Assembly (NCBI GenBank): GCA_036023115.1
Contig: JAYKKT010000040.1
Location: 6,297,001-6,361,000, forward strand
From: Brasenia schreberi
Lineage: Eukaryota > Streptophyta > Magnoliopsida > Nymphaeales > Cabombaceae
Reading direction: 5' to 3'
Length of the DNA stretch: 64,000 bases
Part shown: piece after piece, positions 34,700-46,157 of the stretch
How the letters are laid out: every line of letters starts with the position of its first letter
Numbering within the stretch: the first letter of the stretch is position 1
Translations under genes and position numbers: made by a program
The notes under the pieces: model-generated
What the model was told of the DNA's origin: nothing
Database searches by the model: none
What the model saw: the letters and a program-made list of their open reading frames with translations, nothing else

Positions 34700-36820
34700 A
34701 CAGAAAACCATAGTTCTGCTATGGAGATCAAGCTTTTACATTCTGCTTTCCCTCGCAAAAGCATGCGAACCGGAGATCGTTTCTGAAAATGGGATCAGGC
34801 GAGTTTGGATCTTAGAATCTCGCAAGGATGTTCTCCTCGACACGTTCAACGGAAGTCTCGGTTTTCTTGGCGCCAACGTTGCGATTTAGAAGCCTACTTT
34901 CCCGTTATTTAGTTGGAACGGCGGTCGTTATAAATCGGATTTCTGAACTTCTTTAGTTAAACTCGAGTGGAATTACTTAACATTTGCCATCAATTTCTTC
35001 TTGTTGATATCTCTCTCCAAAATGGAGAGGAAGAAGTTGCATTTTTGGGTAAATATCGTGAAATCGGATATGTTTCTCCGGGACATTTCAACTTCCGCTT
35101 GTCTTTTTTTTAACTGTCACCGAGTTTTCCGTGAAATATCTTTTCCTTCCAATAAGCGTCCCTTTGCTCCCTTTTGTGGCAGATTGGGTGCGCCTATCAC
35201 TGAGATCGGCATCTAAGGTAGCGCATACTTCTGTTGGTCGAAATTTAGAGGGAATCACGGTTGAACGTGAAGCGATCTGTGCTTTTATTTCAACTTCCTG
35301 ACTTCTCCTGAAAATCGGCTACCAATTCGAAAATCCAGCTATTTCTTTGTGCCGAACTTGGAGCCATCGAGTGAGAAGACGCTGATTAGTCTGCAAATTT
35401 CCTCAAATTTCCACATTATTATTCGATAAATCGTTGCCTCATTTTCTTCGATCATTTTTCTTGGTTCGGCGTCTCCATCTCGGTAAAGGATCTCGCATTC
35501 GATCACCCAGATTTGATCTAAGGTAAAGCATCGCGCATTCCATCTCTCAGGTTCTCTCTCTCTCTCTCTCTCTCTCTCCCTCTCTCTCAAGCGGCACTCT
35601 AGAGCACAGTTCCGACTCTTTATCCGAGTATGAAATTCTGGTGCCTCTTCCGAAGCACATGAAAATCCGGTTCGACTTAGTTATGAGTCTTATGATTTGT
35701 CACCTCGCGGTGTTAAACCGATATTTCCTTGAGGTTTTCTGTAGAAAGACAAAGTGTAGTGAACAATGAAGCCCGCATTTATGGGGTTCTCTGAAGATCC
35801 GGAAAATGGGAGTTTCCACGGCATGTTGAGCCCACTCTTTTCAATCTTTCTTGCCATCATTCGACAACTCGACATTTGCTAAATCCGATCGGGTTAAAAC
35901 TTTTAGGACATGGAGTAAGTCCTACTTCTGTTTATACTCTTTTTTTTAAATCATTTTTGGATTTGCCAACTATAGTTTGATTTGATTCAATCCAGACTCA
36001 ACTTGTGAATCTTTAAAAGTTCTTATTCATGAACCCAAATCTCTCAACGGTGCTTGAATCTCAAACGTAAACCTGATTTTCTCGAATTCGTGATATTTGC
36101 CGCGTTCTTTTGGTATTGTCAAAACAAAGGGTGTTCATGGCCTGGTTTGGCTCAACCTCAAATCTTACCAATCAGTTCCCAATTTTATAGAACTAGACAG
36201 AATCCTTATTAAGTCATACAACTGAACTCAACCAAACCCTACCTTCCAGTTTGGTTCGGTTTCCAACCACACTATTATAGTCAATAAGTGCCAAATAAAC
36301 TTTGAATTATGTAATAAGTTCACGTATAAAGTTTCACCTTACAAAATCTATTTTGACAATTATATACCAGATGTCACAGTGTTTAGCATTCCCACTTCAA
36401 CAACACCAAATAAATAGCAAGTTCTTCATTACCAACTTTATATATAATGTACTTATCTGTGTGTGTGTGTGTGTTTGCGTTCGTATGTGTGTATGTGCGC
36501 GCGTGTGTGTTAGCAAATGAGCTATTCTCCCCTCCTTTCATTCTCTTTCTTTCTTCATTTAACTTCGAGGAAGGAAAAGTTCTCGCAATCATTAGACACA
36601 ATTTGCTCCAAACTCTGTCTTCATCAGTAATAAAGATAATTTCTTTTCACGTGAAAGTTTGTCTGTGGAATAAATTCAAAATGCTGTCTCCCACGCTAGC
36701 AAGATATAAAGCCGAACTCCCTGCCTCAGCTTTAAGCCGACTAGAGAACTCATGATGTCTTCTCAGCTTCCAACATGCCCAAAGTTCCACACTATAACAC
36801 ATGACAGTCTGCAATGCTGC
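34700..36820. other. leader intron or intergenic sequence
   Basis: No coding exon is recognised. The stretch contains a (CT)n tract at 35552-35588, a short (GT)n near 36462 and several GTAAG-like donors. If the exon at 34448-34507 belongs to the gene downstream, this is a long 5' leader intron. Confidence 0.35.
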
Positions 36821-36825
36821 CTGCT

Positions 36826-36945
36826 CTCTTTTTCTATTTTTGGTTACAGCCGAGGCCAAAGGCATGTGTGCCCCGGGAATGGAACTCGCACCCAACGTCT
36901 TGTGGAGTTGAGAGCTCTGTCAGGTGGTCTAAAGCCCTGAATTCT
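36826..36945 (-). mobile_element. tRNA-derived SINE, diverged
   Basis: On the minus strand: GACAGAGCTCTCAACTCCAC, then GGGTGCGAGTTCCATTCCC (B-box region), GCACACATGCC, and TTTGGCCTCGGCTGTAACC, matching the order of the other family members and closest to the copy at 63545-63661. No convincing target duplication. Confidence 0.5.
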
Positions 36946-37469
36946 TTTGCTTGCTCATTTTATTCATTCCAAAGAGGCAGTGCTTTAATGCTCCGGATAG
37001 CCAGGTGAGCAATTGCTCTTTGCGCGGCTTGTTTTACTGTTTCAAAGTGGCTCAAGAGCAAAACAGTCTTGGCTCGCCACCACCGTCAAAGCACGGGAAG
37101 GACTTTATTCACCCTTTACAGAAGACAAAGCGTCCGGAAATCCTTAATGTCTTTTGATTAAGTGTGACAAAAAGTCTTCAAAGGCGACAAACTTTTGAGT
37201 TCCCCGTGCCTAAGAAACAAGCACTTGTGTTGCGCACAGCGAGATTATTATAACTTTCTTTTCGTTCCACGCCTGCCCCTTCGGTCTCCTCCTCTACATG
37301 CTCTTGTTTGTGAGTACTCAGTACGAGCGCTACCCCACACCGTGAATTTTCTCTTTCCTTTGCCTTTTCTAGCATACGTTTTACCTTTTTGCTCATTCAG
37401 TACAAGTTCCGCCAGTAGGATCATTTACTTGAGGGATGCAACCGATCTTGGAGAAGCTTTGAATCATCA

Positions 37470-39512
37470 ATGGAGGCTCTTGTTCAGGTTAGAGTTGAAT
37501 TCACCTTTAAACCATGTTGCCACCTTTTTAGATATGACCGATTTTCTTATAAAACTTATTGTTTGAAAAGAAAAGGCTAGAATAAGGTTGTTTATGATAA
37601 GTTTAGTTTCATTACATAAATCAAATAGTTATGGTATTTTATTCGCCATCGTGTGGTATTGGTGTGATGTGAACTATACATGTATTTTATTCGTATTTTC
37701 TACTGTACACCCAACCTGTACGTCTAATTTTTTTGTTTCATAGAAGAATTTGTACGTCTGAGTTGATGCTGGTATTTTGGATGAAGACTGGAGGATCTTG
37801 ATTATCCTACCATTCATCTACTTTTTCGCCTAGCCGCCTGAAAGGGCCAGCTATTCTGTTTCTTTCTCATTAGATGCTGATGAGTGACCATTCTCTGCAG
37901 ACAACCGCTACAATGGACGTCATCTTGGATGTGGAAAACCCTCCATCAGACAAGTGCGCCAGAAGTCCCAAATTTATGGTGATCTCTCTCTCCCTCTCTC
38001 TCTGTCCCCGGGTAACGAGTGACCGTTCATTTTTTCTCTTGAGGCTTGACCCCAATTCCATATATTTGACTGTCCTCTCTCATTGCACTTGGGATCAACC
38101 AAGTTTAAGGCTTCCAAAACGCCGAAGCTCGGTTAACCATTTTAGCTGCTCATTCGGTGGATGGCTACGTCGCCCAGGTTCGTTTTGGTTTGTGTGACAA
38201 GTGACACACGCCAGTGCTAGTTAGCAGTACAAGATTTGTCCAATCGAAGTTCACATCGAGCCCAGCGTCGAAGCAGCAGGCACACCGTCCAACTTCCGAC
38301 TTTGACAGCCTTCTCTAATTCATAGATGAGAAATGCTCGGACTTTGGGTTTTGATTTGAGGTCCAATATGTTGGACCAACGATGGGTGTGGCAGCCGAGG
38401 TTCACTGGTGGCCGCGCCCCACATTGTCCGGTCCAGGTCTTACTCAGACACGTGACCGCCTTACTATACGGTCAAGATTGGCACGTGGCTCTCTAGTTTT
38501 CTTTTTCTTTGAATTAAAATTGGTATTTTGGTTTGTCCCAAGAAAAAATTGGTAGTTTAGGGTCTCCATGAACACGACACGAAAAGCTCGTGTTCGATCA
38601 CGATCCGTTTGAACTGTTCTTGACAAGAACACGAGATGCTATGACACTAACATAAGACGAAATACTGAAAATGAAATGCCTAGGATGAAAACCCTATGAT
38701 CGAGAACCTGGAAAGTATGTGTTGCAAACCATCAAAAGCAACGCGAAAAGAAATTGAGATGATATCTGGTCTTATTTGGTTTTGACATGACCCTAAATAT
38801 TAAATTGCGTACCAAACTCTTAATTCTTGTCTGATAGATATGTTGGTTTTTGTGGTCTATGTTTATCAGAGAGCGCTTTCCCGCAAGTTCTGCCGTCTGG
38901 AACGGTCGGGTTGTGAGGAGCAAGAAACGGATGAGCCCCAATCCAGAGTCGCTGCAAAATGCTCACAAGGTGCTCATGTTTCCTTCTTGGAGTTGATGGT
39001 TTGGATTGAATTCGAAACCAAATCTAATTAATCGGTTTCTGTAAAAACTTTCGACCTGATTAAAAATTTTGTCCAAATTTGCTTCCCGATCTAGTGTCCA
39101 ATTCGATCATAATCAAATCCGGTTTTGAAATCTGGTTGCTATCAGATCCCCAAGTTGCTATTTGTAAAACCAATCCAAACCCAATTTTCCGTAGGCGTCC
39201 AATCCATTTAGAATCTCTGAAAGCATGCAGCTACTGTTCTATTTAAAAAATTCCCTACGTTGATGGCTTCTTTTTGTGTGTATAATTGGTCTCGATTAGG
39301 ATCTAACTTATGGCTTGTGTGCAGGAGGTGCATCGTCACAGTTGGAGAGCGTGAAACAACCACTGTTGCCCAACAAGTCTCTCCTTCCCCTGGCTTCACC
39401 TGCCATCCCCTCTTGCATTGCTGGAGACAACAACGAAATGAGGTGCAAGAAACTCAACCGCTTCACTACCATCCACCCCGGAAAAATCCCTTTGATCTTT
39501 GCTACGTTGTGA
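37470..39512 (+). CDS. probable small basic protein, uncharacterised plant family
   Basis: Four exons join in frame: 37470-37487, 37901-37978, 38870-38969 and 39325-39512 (introns GT...AG, phases 0, 0 and 1), giving 127 residues from MEALVQ; a second in-frame ATG follows at 37913. The middle is charged (RALSRKFCRLERSG, EEQETDEPQSR) and the last exon has KQPLLPNKS and RFTTIHPGKIPLIFAT. I recall similar uncharacterised plant proteins that end in a membrane helix. Here the frame stops at 39510, but the next frame continues directly as VSTTTLILLLLLA then TAA, so either a base is missing at about 39508 or GTGAGT at 39509 is a donor to an unseen exon. Exon joins are inferred from splice consensus and frame only. 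Confidence 0.5.
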
Positions 39513-39647
39513 GTACCACAACGCTAATCCTTCTCTTGCTTCTTGCATAATAACATGACAAGTTGGATATCTCTTGAAGGATGTCTCAAGTGTTTGTGGG
39601 GTGCCCATTAATGCCCCTTGCAACCAAAGCTCGGCATAGAAATTTTA

Positions 39648-40172
39648 ATGCAAATATTAACTAACCTAGCCTGTTCGCATCTTCGAAGCTGTAATATGAA
39701 AGCTGGTTCCATGTTGATTGATGTTCTCCTCAATACCGACCATGAGTTGTTCGACATCCCATACCGCTGTGGATCGCCGGTTTCCGGTGATTCACGAGCT
39801 GTGGATCAGAACGAAGGCAGGTCACCAAGTTTTGACTGCAAAAACAAGAGTAAGAAGGGTAAGAAAGTTTATTTTGAAGATCCGGTCGAAAATCCGTTGA
39901 TCCGGCTCCATTTCTCCCGAGTCGACCTTCCATTATTCGCCTTTCGATTGGTGGGAGATCTCACTGGGAAAATCCCTCTCCCTCTCGCTTTTAGGTTGTG
40001 CGAAAAGGCACTTTCACAAGCCACATGTCCAGTTGTAGGCTGGCAGGCATCCTTTGCAACTATCATGCGGGATGCCTTTGCAACTATCATGCGGGTCGGG
40101 TCTAGGTTCGATCCCGATTCGGTCCCCTTGGACACAAATGTCACACATTTAAATCCGAAAGCATACGCATGA
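39648..40172 (+). other. unrecognised open reading frame
   Basis: An open frame of about 170 residues from the first ATG, just downstream of the gene ending at 39512. It has a basic segment (NKSKKGKKVYFEDP) and ends in sequence derived from two head-to-tail 24-bp repeats (40047-40070 and 40071-40094). No domain, signal or homolog is recognised. It may be a 3' exon or untranslated region of the preceding gene. Confidence 0.2.
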
Positions 40173-40187
40173 TATGTTGTTTCTTTG

Positions 40188-40190
<3 letters not shown>

Positions 40191-40261
<71 letters not shown>
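40191..40261. repeat. (TA)n microsatellite, 71 bp
   Basis: Uninterrupted TA dinucleotides. Confidence 0.95.
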
Positions 40262-40264
<3 letters not shown>

Positions 40265-40364
40265 TGTATGTACGATGATTAGATCTTACCTAGTACTACC
40301 ATCTAAGATTCAACCATTATTTTTTATTTATTGAGGCATGAGTTTAATAATATTATTGTACATA

Positions 40365-40830
40365 CAACAACAACTAAGCCCATACTAGACGGGGTCGGCT
40401 ACATGGATTCTTTGTTTCCGCAGATCCCTATCGTGTGCCATATTAGCTGTTAACTCCCAATAAGCTAAATCATTCTTTATTGTTTCTTTCCAACACTTTT
40501 GTGGTTGTCCTCTACCTCTTTTAATACTTTCCAAATTTAGTTTTTCTAACCTTCTTACAGGTCGATGCCACTCCTAATTTGTTTCTAATAACCTCATTAT
40601 GTATACGGTCTTTTCTTGTATGACCACTCATCCATCTCAACATGTTGATGATTAACTGCCCAACACTCATAACCATAAAACATGGCAGGCCTAATTGCTG
40701 CTCTATAATATTTATCTTTTAATTTTAATGGTATCTTCTTATCACAAAGAATACTTGATGCTCCTCTCCATTTTAACCAACCAGCATTAATTCTATGTGT
40801 AACATCTCCATCAATTCTTCCATCACTTTG
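40365..40830 (-). mobile_element. 3' coding relic of an RTE-type LINE
   Basis: Minus-strand translation gives the C-terminal part of a plant LINE reverse transcriptase: RINAGWLKWRGASSILCDKK, then a stretch with AAIRPAMFYGYECWAVN and HVEMDEWSYK, continuing with frame breaks towards the 3' end (CCGTCTAGTATGGGCTTAG). The product would lack the RT catalytic core. Shorter copies of the 3' terminal phrase lie near 42405-42450 and 44013-44090. Confidence 0.75.
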
Positions 40831-41083
40831 AAATATTATTGTGCATGCTTTTAAAAAATTCTTAAATTTTTTTTATATTACACTCATTCCACAGAAAAGG
40901 TGATCTAAAGTGGACTGTGTTGACGGGATCAGATATTTATAAAGAGAGAGAAAGAGTTTTGCATATAAAGAGAGAGAGGGCTGCAAATTGCTGTTCTCTT
41001 GAGACCAAGAACCAGAATCCCAGTGCAACTGGCTCAGTTCCTTGCTCGGTTGGATTCTAGTTGAAAGCGTTGACCAGTCCCAA

Positions 41084-41088
<5 letters not shown>

Positions 41089-41141
<53 letters not shown>
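41089..41141. repeat. compound (CT)n(TA)n microsatellite
   Basis: CT units to about 41114 switch directly to TA units to 41141. The same compound type occurs at 41367-41434 and 51118-51197, and in reverse order/complement at 51287-51336 and 54769-54851. Confidence 0.9.
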
Positions 41142-41365
41142 GCAAATTGGTATTTGGGACACGTACAAATATAGACCTTATTAAATAGTAATGGTTATAG
41201 TCGATTCCTAGCTCGGATGAGAGAAAGAGGGTCTCAATAGACTTTAGACAACCATAAAACTTTTTCGGATTTATTATTATTATTTAAAATTTAAAAATAA
41301 CTTTTATTTTTGAATTGTAATCTTAGATTTGATGTGTCAATGCATAATGATGCATGGTATACTAA

Positions 41366-41366
<1 letters not shown>

Positions 41367-41434
<68 letters not shown>
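41367..41434. repeat. compound (CT)n(TA)n microsatellite
   Basis: CT units (41367-41388) followed directly by TA units to 41434. Confidence 0.9.
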
Positions 41435-41437
<3 letters not shown>

Positions 41438-41439
41438 CT

Positions 41440-43035
41440 TCATTCAGAACCAACTTAAATATCTCTCTCTCATTGTACTTTCTTATTGGTGTCGGAACGA
41501 CTTCTTTTTTCCCCGTCGACACGGTACAGATTTGATCTTGACTGTGTCCACCTTAACAATGCCATTTATGTCATAGATAGGTGGTATGGCATTGGAAGAC
41601 TATGCCAAGCAGACCCGTGGGGTTTACCAAATGGTTCAACATGATTCAAGATGCTGGTCGTAACGCATTGGCAGTCTACTTAGGATTCTTCTTAGAATAT
41701 GTTTCTACAATATGCTAAGTTACATACCCAAAATTTGGTTCAATGGGCTCTCTCGCGGCAATGCAATATGTACAACCAGTAATCTCCATGTGTCTTCAAC
41801 ATGGATTCTTGGGCCTTGTGAAATATTTTCTTCAAACATGACATAAGCATAAAGTTTTAGATAATTAGGTAGGACCAGCATAACTACCAGTGGCAAAACC
41901 TGCTCCCCAAGTAGAGATGCAAGAGTTGTATCAAGTTCTTCAATTGAATTGATTTATCTTTTGCAGGTCTAGCATGGGAACAATCATACTCATCTACTTC
42001 ACCTTGTCCATTCACAAGAGCGCTGGAGTTCAACATGGTAAATAAGCAATGCAGGGTTAGAGACCGGCTTCTTCCGGTTTTGATGCTTATAGTTCGAGGC
42101 TTTTGGCCTTCTTCAGATGCATGGGGCTTCAAAAGGTTTCTTCATTTCCAAAAGAGTTAGTGTTCCTCCTGGTCAGGAACTTCAATAATGTGTTGTTTAA
42201 ATATGTTTCCCAAAAGGGTTAGTGTTCCTCCTGGTGAAGTCTTTTGGGGTTCTGATGATGAAGGCAGTTTCATTGTCCAGTAGAAATTTTGTTTTAGTTC
42301 TTCAAAAGGGTGTTGTTTAAATATGTTTCCCTTTTGACTGCAGTTTAATCTTCTGATGCAACAAATTCGAAGGTTCGCCAATTCCAGCGCCAACTAAAAC
42401 TAAAACCAAGCCTTGTATATTATGTGGGATCAGCTAGATGGATTCTAGTCGTGCTCTGATGAATTTTCGTGTCATTTAATTCTAAAAAGGAGAATTTTAT
42501 TATTATTTTGTGTTAAGGCCTTGATCTGAAACTGCTGAAGCTTTTAACCTATGATTTTTTGTGACTTATCACTGGAACTCAATCTAGCGGGATCTCCAAG
42601 TAATTAAGTACTTATAATCTAATGCATCATATGATGGTGATTTGTGTTAATAATGATGGAACGTAACCGTTCACTAATCGATGACTAGAGTGCCAACGAT
42701 GAACTCAAAGTCTAGCATGTTGCATTTGTAGATTTAAAAGGGGGAAAACAATAGAATTGTGTTTTTTATAGTAAAAATGGGTTTTGAAACCACTAAAAAT
42801 ATGTACAAGTATATTAATATTTGAATTCAAAAGGATTGTCAAATATAATGTTTAAAGTATTCATTCTTGTCATGTGTTTCTTCTTTTAATGCTTCTTTTT
42901 TTTTGGTACAATGGAGAGAACAATGCCTTACTCTAGCGCTAGTCATGGCTTGTTCATGAACTCAAAATCTTACTCTGGCGCATCTCAATAGTTCGCTTAT
43001 CCTGTTTTTTAAATAAGGAGAATGGGAGCTTAATC
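41440..43035. other. intergenic with LINE relic and local duplications
   Basis: No gene is recognised. A 3' LINE relic (TTATGTGGGATCAGCTAGAT) lies near 42418-42440. Between about 42135 and 42335 a phrase including GTGTTGTTTAAATATGTTTC occurs twice, and GTTAGTGTTCCTCCTGGT also occurs twice, indicating local duplication. The minus-strand frame at 41884-42132 is unrecognised. Confidence 0.4.
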
Positions 43036-43039
43036 AATG

Positions 43040-43173
43040 AGCGGCAAAGTTCTTTTTCTGGTTACAAGAGGAGGCTGAAGCCTAAATACACATGCACCCT
43101 GGGAGTCAAACTCCCCACCAGCAGCAATGGTGCTGGAGCACACTGCCGTTGAGTTAATGCTCTTGGTGCAGCA
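43040..43173 (-). mobile_element. tRNA-derived SINE directly downstream of tRNA-Leu
   Basis: On the minus strand: CACCAAGAGCATTAACTCAA (A-box region), GGGGAGTTTGACTCCCAGG (B-box region), GGTGCATGTG, and TTAGGCTTCAGCCTCCTC, then an A-rich end. It starts only about 8 nt after the end of the tRNA-Leu gene, in the same orientation, with no T4 Pol III terminator between them. Confidence 0.7.
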
Positions 43174-43180
43174 GTATTAA

Positions 43181-43190
43181 GTTGCATAGA

Positions 43191-43223
<33 letters not shown>

Positions 43224-43263
43224 ACCTTAATCTGGCGCCTTAGACCAACTCGGCCATCTCAAC
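43181..43263 (-). tRNA. tRNA-Leu(AAG) with a 3-nt insertion in the 3' acceptor strand
   Basis: The minus strand reads as a class-II tRNA: 5' acceptor GTTGAGA, A box TGGCCGAGTTGG, D arm closing GCC/GGC, anticodon stem CCAGA/TCTGG with loop TTAAGGT (anticodon AAG, codon CTT), long variable arm TCCGAAAGGGC and T arm GTGGGTTCAAATCCCAC. The 3' acceptor strand is TCTATGCAAC where TCTCAAC would pair fully; the extra ATG would form a bulge. The body looks intact, so this is either a recently damaged gene or a tRNA-derived copy. No T-run terminator follows within 40 nt. Confidence 0.85.
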
Positions 43264-43269
43264 GTGCTG

Positions 43270-45280
43270 TTATAAGCTTTATACGGGGGTCACCCGGCCC
43301 TTGTACACAGTCCCCAGGATACACACATCTTAAATCAGTATGACAAATGTCAGCATATCTTCCTTCTCATAAGGTTAGCGTCTGCCAAGTTTTCCCATTT
43401 GACACCAAATTTGTTGTGTGTTGCAAGTTTCAACTTGGGCAGCAATGGTCGGTTCAATTTTATCCTATTTATCACTTGTAGAAACCACCTTTCAAGAGTT
43501 GGGGCAACCCAACGTATAACTTTAGCCTACAACCCTTACCCAAGGCTTATGTCGATCTACTTGACCGAGCACCGACACGACACTCGTGCGAATCAGGCCA
43601 TGATTGGCCATGAGATAGCCAATTCTATGCTAACATCCCCAAGGCTTTATGTTGATTTGTTGAGATTTATCAAGTTGATCTTATTTGGATGTATTTAGAC
43701 GTTTGAGGACTACAAAGAACTCACGATTTCTCAACTTATAGCCCTTTGGCTCCTACCCAACAAGGACATGTTCACTAAGCAAAAGTCACCGGTTTAAAAT
43801 CAAGGTGTGTTCCCGAAAACAAGACTAAGTAGGTTTGGCCAGATGAATTCTTAGGCACAGATTTACAGATTTTTATCATATTATTTTGGTCAATCCCAAC
43901 ATAAGGCAAAAAAAAGCCAGTTGCTTATTTCCCCTATTTTTTGGTTGAATAACTGTTCTGGGTTTATACAGCCGCAAAGAAAAAGAATGCAAAAGTACGC
44001 CTTTTTTCGTTCTAGATGAGGTCAGCTACTTAGATTCTTTGTTTCCATAGAGCAGGATCATGTGCCATGCTAACAGCTAACTCAACATAAGCATAAAAAA
44101 ATGCAAAAATGCAAATATAAAAACAGAAGATTGAACAGTAAGAAGCATAGAACAGATCATAATTCGGAAGCTGCACAGGAGGCTTATTCTACCTTCCAGT
44201 TGTCTCAGCCTTGCCAAACTGCTTGTTAACCAATCAGGCCGGCCACTTGAGGAAACATCAGAGTTATCTTTGAAACTCGATAATGGTTGTCTTTTGATAA
44301 GTCATTAGCTGGCAGATGGCTGGTTGCTAGCACGGACGATCAAAATAGCGTGCGCTCGAATGCAATGAACTTGAACAAAGAACAAAGAACAAACCAGAGT
44401 TTATTCTCAAAACTAGCTTGCTCGGAATGCCTAAAATCATAGTAATTGGTTAGTTAACACTACCCATTACCTGCACCTATTCTTTGTGTGGAGAATCGAA
44501 TTTTAAAAGCTGAAAAAGAAACTAAGAATTTAGATTTTTAAGTACTTATAGAACACAATATTCTTTCAGTGGTATCATCATAGTAATTGGTTACCAACAC
44601 CTTCCATTACTTGCACCTATTGTATATGCAGAGAATTGAATTCTAAAAGCTGAAAAAAAACTAAGAATTTTAGATTTTTTAAATACTTATAGAGCACAGT
44701 ATTCTTTCAGTGATATCCGGATTTGTGGATCCCAAAACAGTAACATGGTATCTTCTCATAATACAATGTCAAGAGCAACCAAAAACAATTGCAGAACAAC
44801 CAAAGCAGTTTCCTCTATAAAACGACGACTAGTAAGAACTTTGCACATAGAGAAAACCTGGACGAGAGATCAAGTTAATCACATTAAATTGCACAATCAA
44901 GAGACCCCATAAGATGACATAGACACGCTTAAGGTGGTTCCGACTTCCGACATTTGGAAAGATGGCCACGTAAAGCTCCAGTGAAGAGTGAAAATCAGGA
45001 AATGGAAAAGGAGGCCTCTAAAATGAAGGGAAACAATAAACATGAAATTGCTTTTTGCTTATCTGACACAAAATTGATGTCAATGGCGACTTAGAACCCA
45101 TATAGCTGGCCCCACTTAGTGTGGTAAGAGGCCTGATTTTGGTTTTAGTTGCATAAATGGTCTAAGAAGCAACATCAACATAATCCTGCATGCAAATCAT
45201 AACTATCAGAAGCTGGCCGATGATTAACATTATCAGGCAAAAAAGCATGAAAATAAAAACTGTCATTTGTAAAAGCAGTC
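43270..45280. other. intergenic with LINE 3' relic and tandem duplication
   Basis: No gene is recognised. A LINE 3' relic (GATGAGGTCAGCTACTTAGA) lies near 44017-44036, and a 141-bp tandem duplication at 44436-44717. The frame at 43399-43698 has no recognisable motif. The part nearest 45285 is probably the 3' untranslated region of the SANT gene on the minus strand. Confidence 0.4.
44436..44717. repeat. 141-bp tandem duplication
   Basis: Two head-to-tail copies (44436-44576 and 44577-44717), each starting ATCATAGTAATTGGTTA and ending near TTCTTTCAGTG(G/A)TATC, with scattered substitutions and small indels. Confidence 0.8.
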
Positions 45281-45285
45281 AGAAT

Positions 45286-46062
45286 TCATTCACGAACATC
45301 CAGATGCCAGTCTTGGAAGTCAGGTAAATTGTACATCTGCTGCTGCACCCAAAACCGTGATATTTTTGGTGTAAAGGCTTATGCAAAATTCATTTTAGTA
45401 TATCCATACACATTTGGAGAAATGAGAAAATGAAACAGCAACATGCCATCCTGATGCTTTTTAGCAGGAACTAACATGATTCGGTTAATAGTTTAGTAAT
45501 ATGAGGAAAAAGAAAGCAGATACTCTGCTTCGTGTAGCACCACGTGCTCTCTATGAGGGCCTGCCTGCATGCACCTTCGTGTATGACTGCATTACATATA
45601 ACTCAAGCAACTTCAACCACTCCACGAATTACACAGGGAGGTCTTCACACTTGCTGTCTGACCACCTTCTTCTTGTCACCATCACCTCATAAGCTCTTGC
45701 TTCAATTGCATTATAGGATCACTATATATGGGACCCTGCACCACAAGATAGAATATTTCACCAAAGTGAATTTAGATGATAGAGCATATGGTCATGACAT
45801 GAACACCTAATGCTGAACTGGAGCAATTCTAAAAGCATGCAACATATATAGTTAGGAAAGCTTTCCCCTGACATCCGATAGTCTGATTGAGATAATGTGA
45901 CGCTCATGGAAAAGGTTGATATGCAATGGGGAGGTGGAAGTACATATATCAGGGCAGAGAAGGCTAGAGTCTGGTTTCATAGTTCTAAGATACACTAAAA
46001 TCCTTACTGTTCAGTTGCATTCTCTGGAAATTGAAACAAGAATCCTTACACGGATATACACA

Positions 46063-46157
<95 letters not shown>

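Noticed and set aside
34384..35590. Short open frames with Arg/Glu or Ser/Leu runs
   Set aside because: Produced by (GA)n and (CT)n tracts in probable leader sequence.
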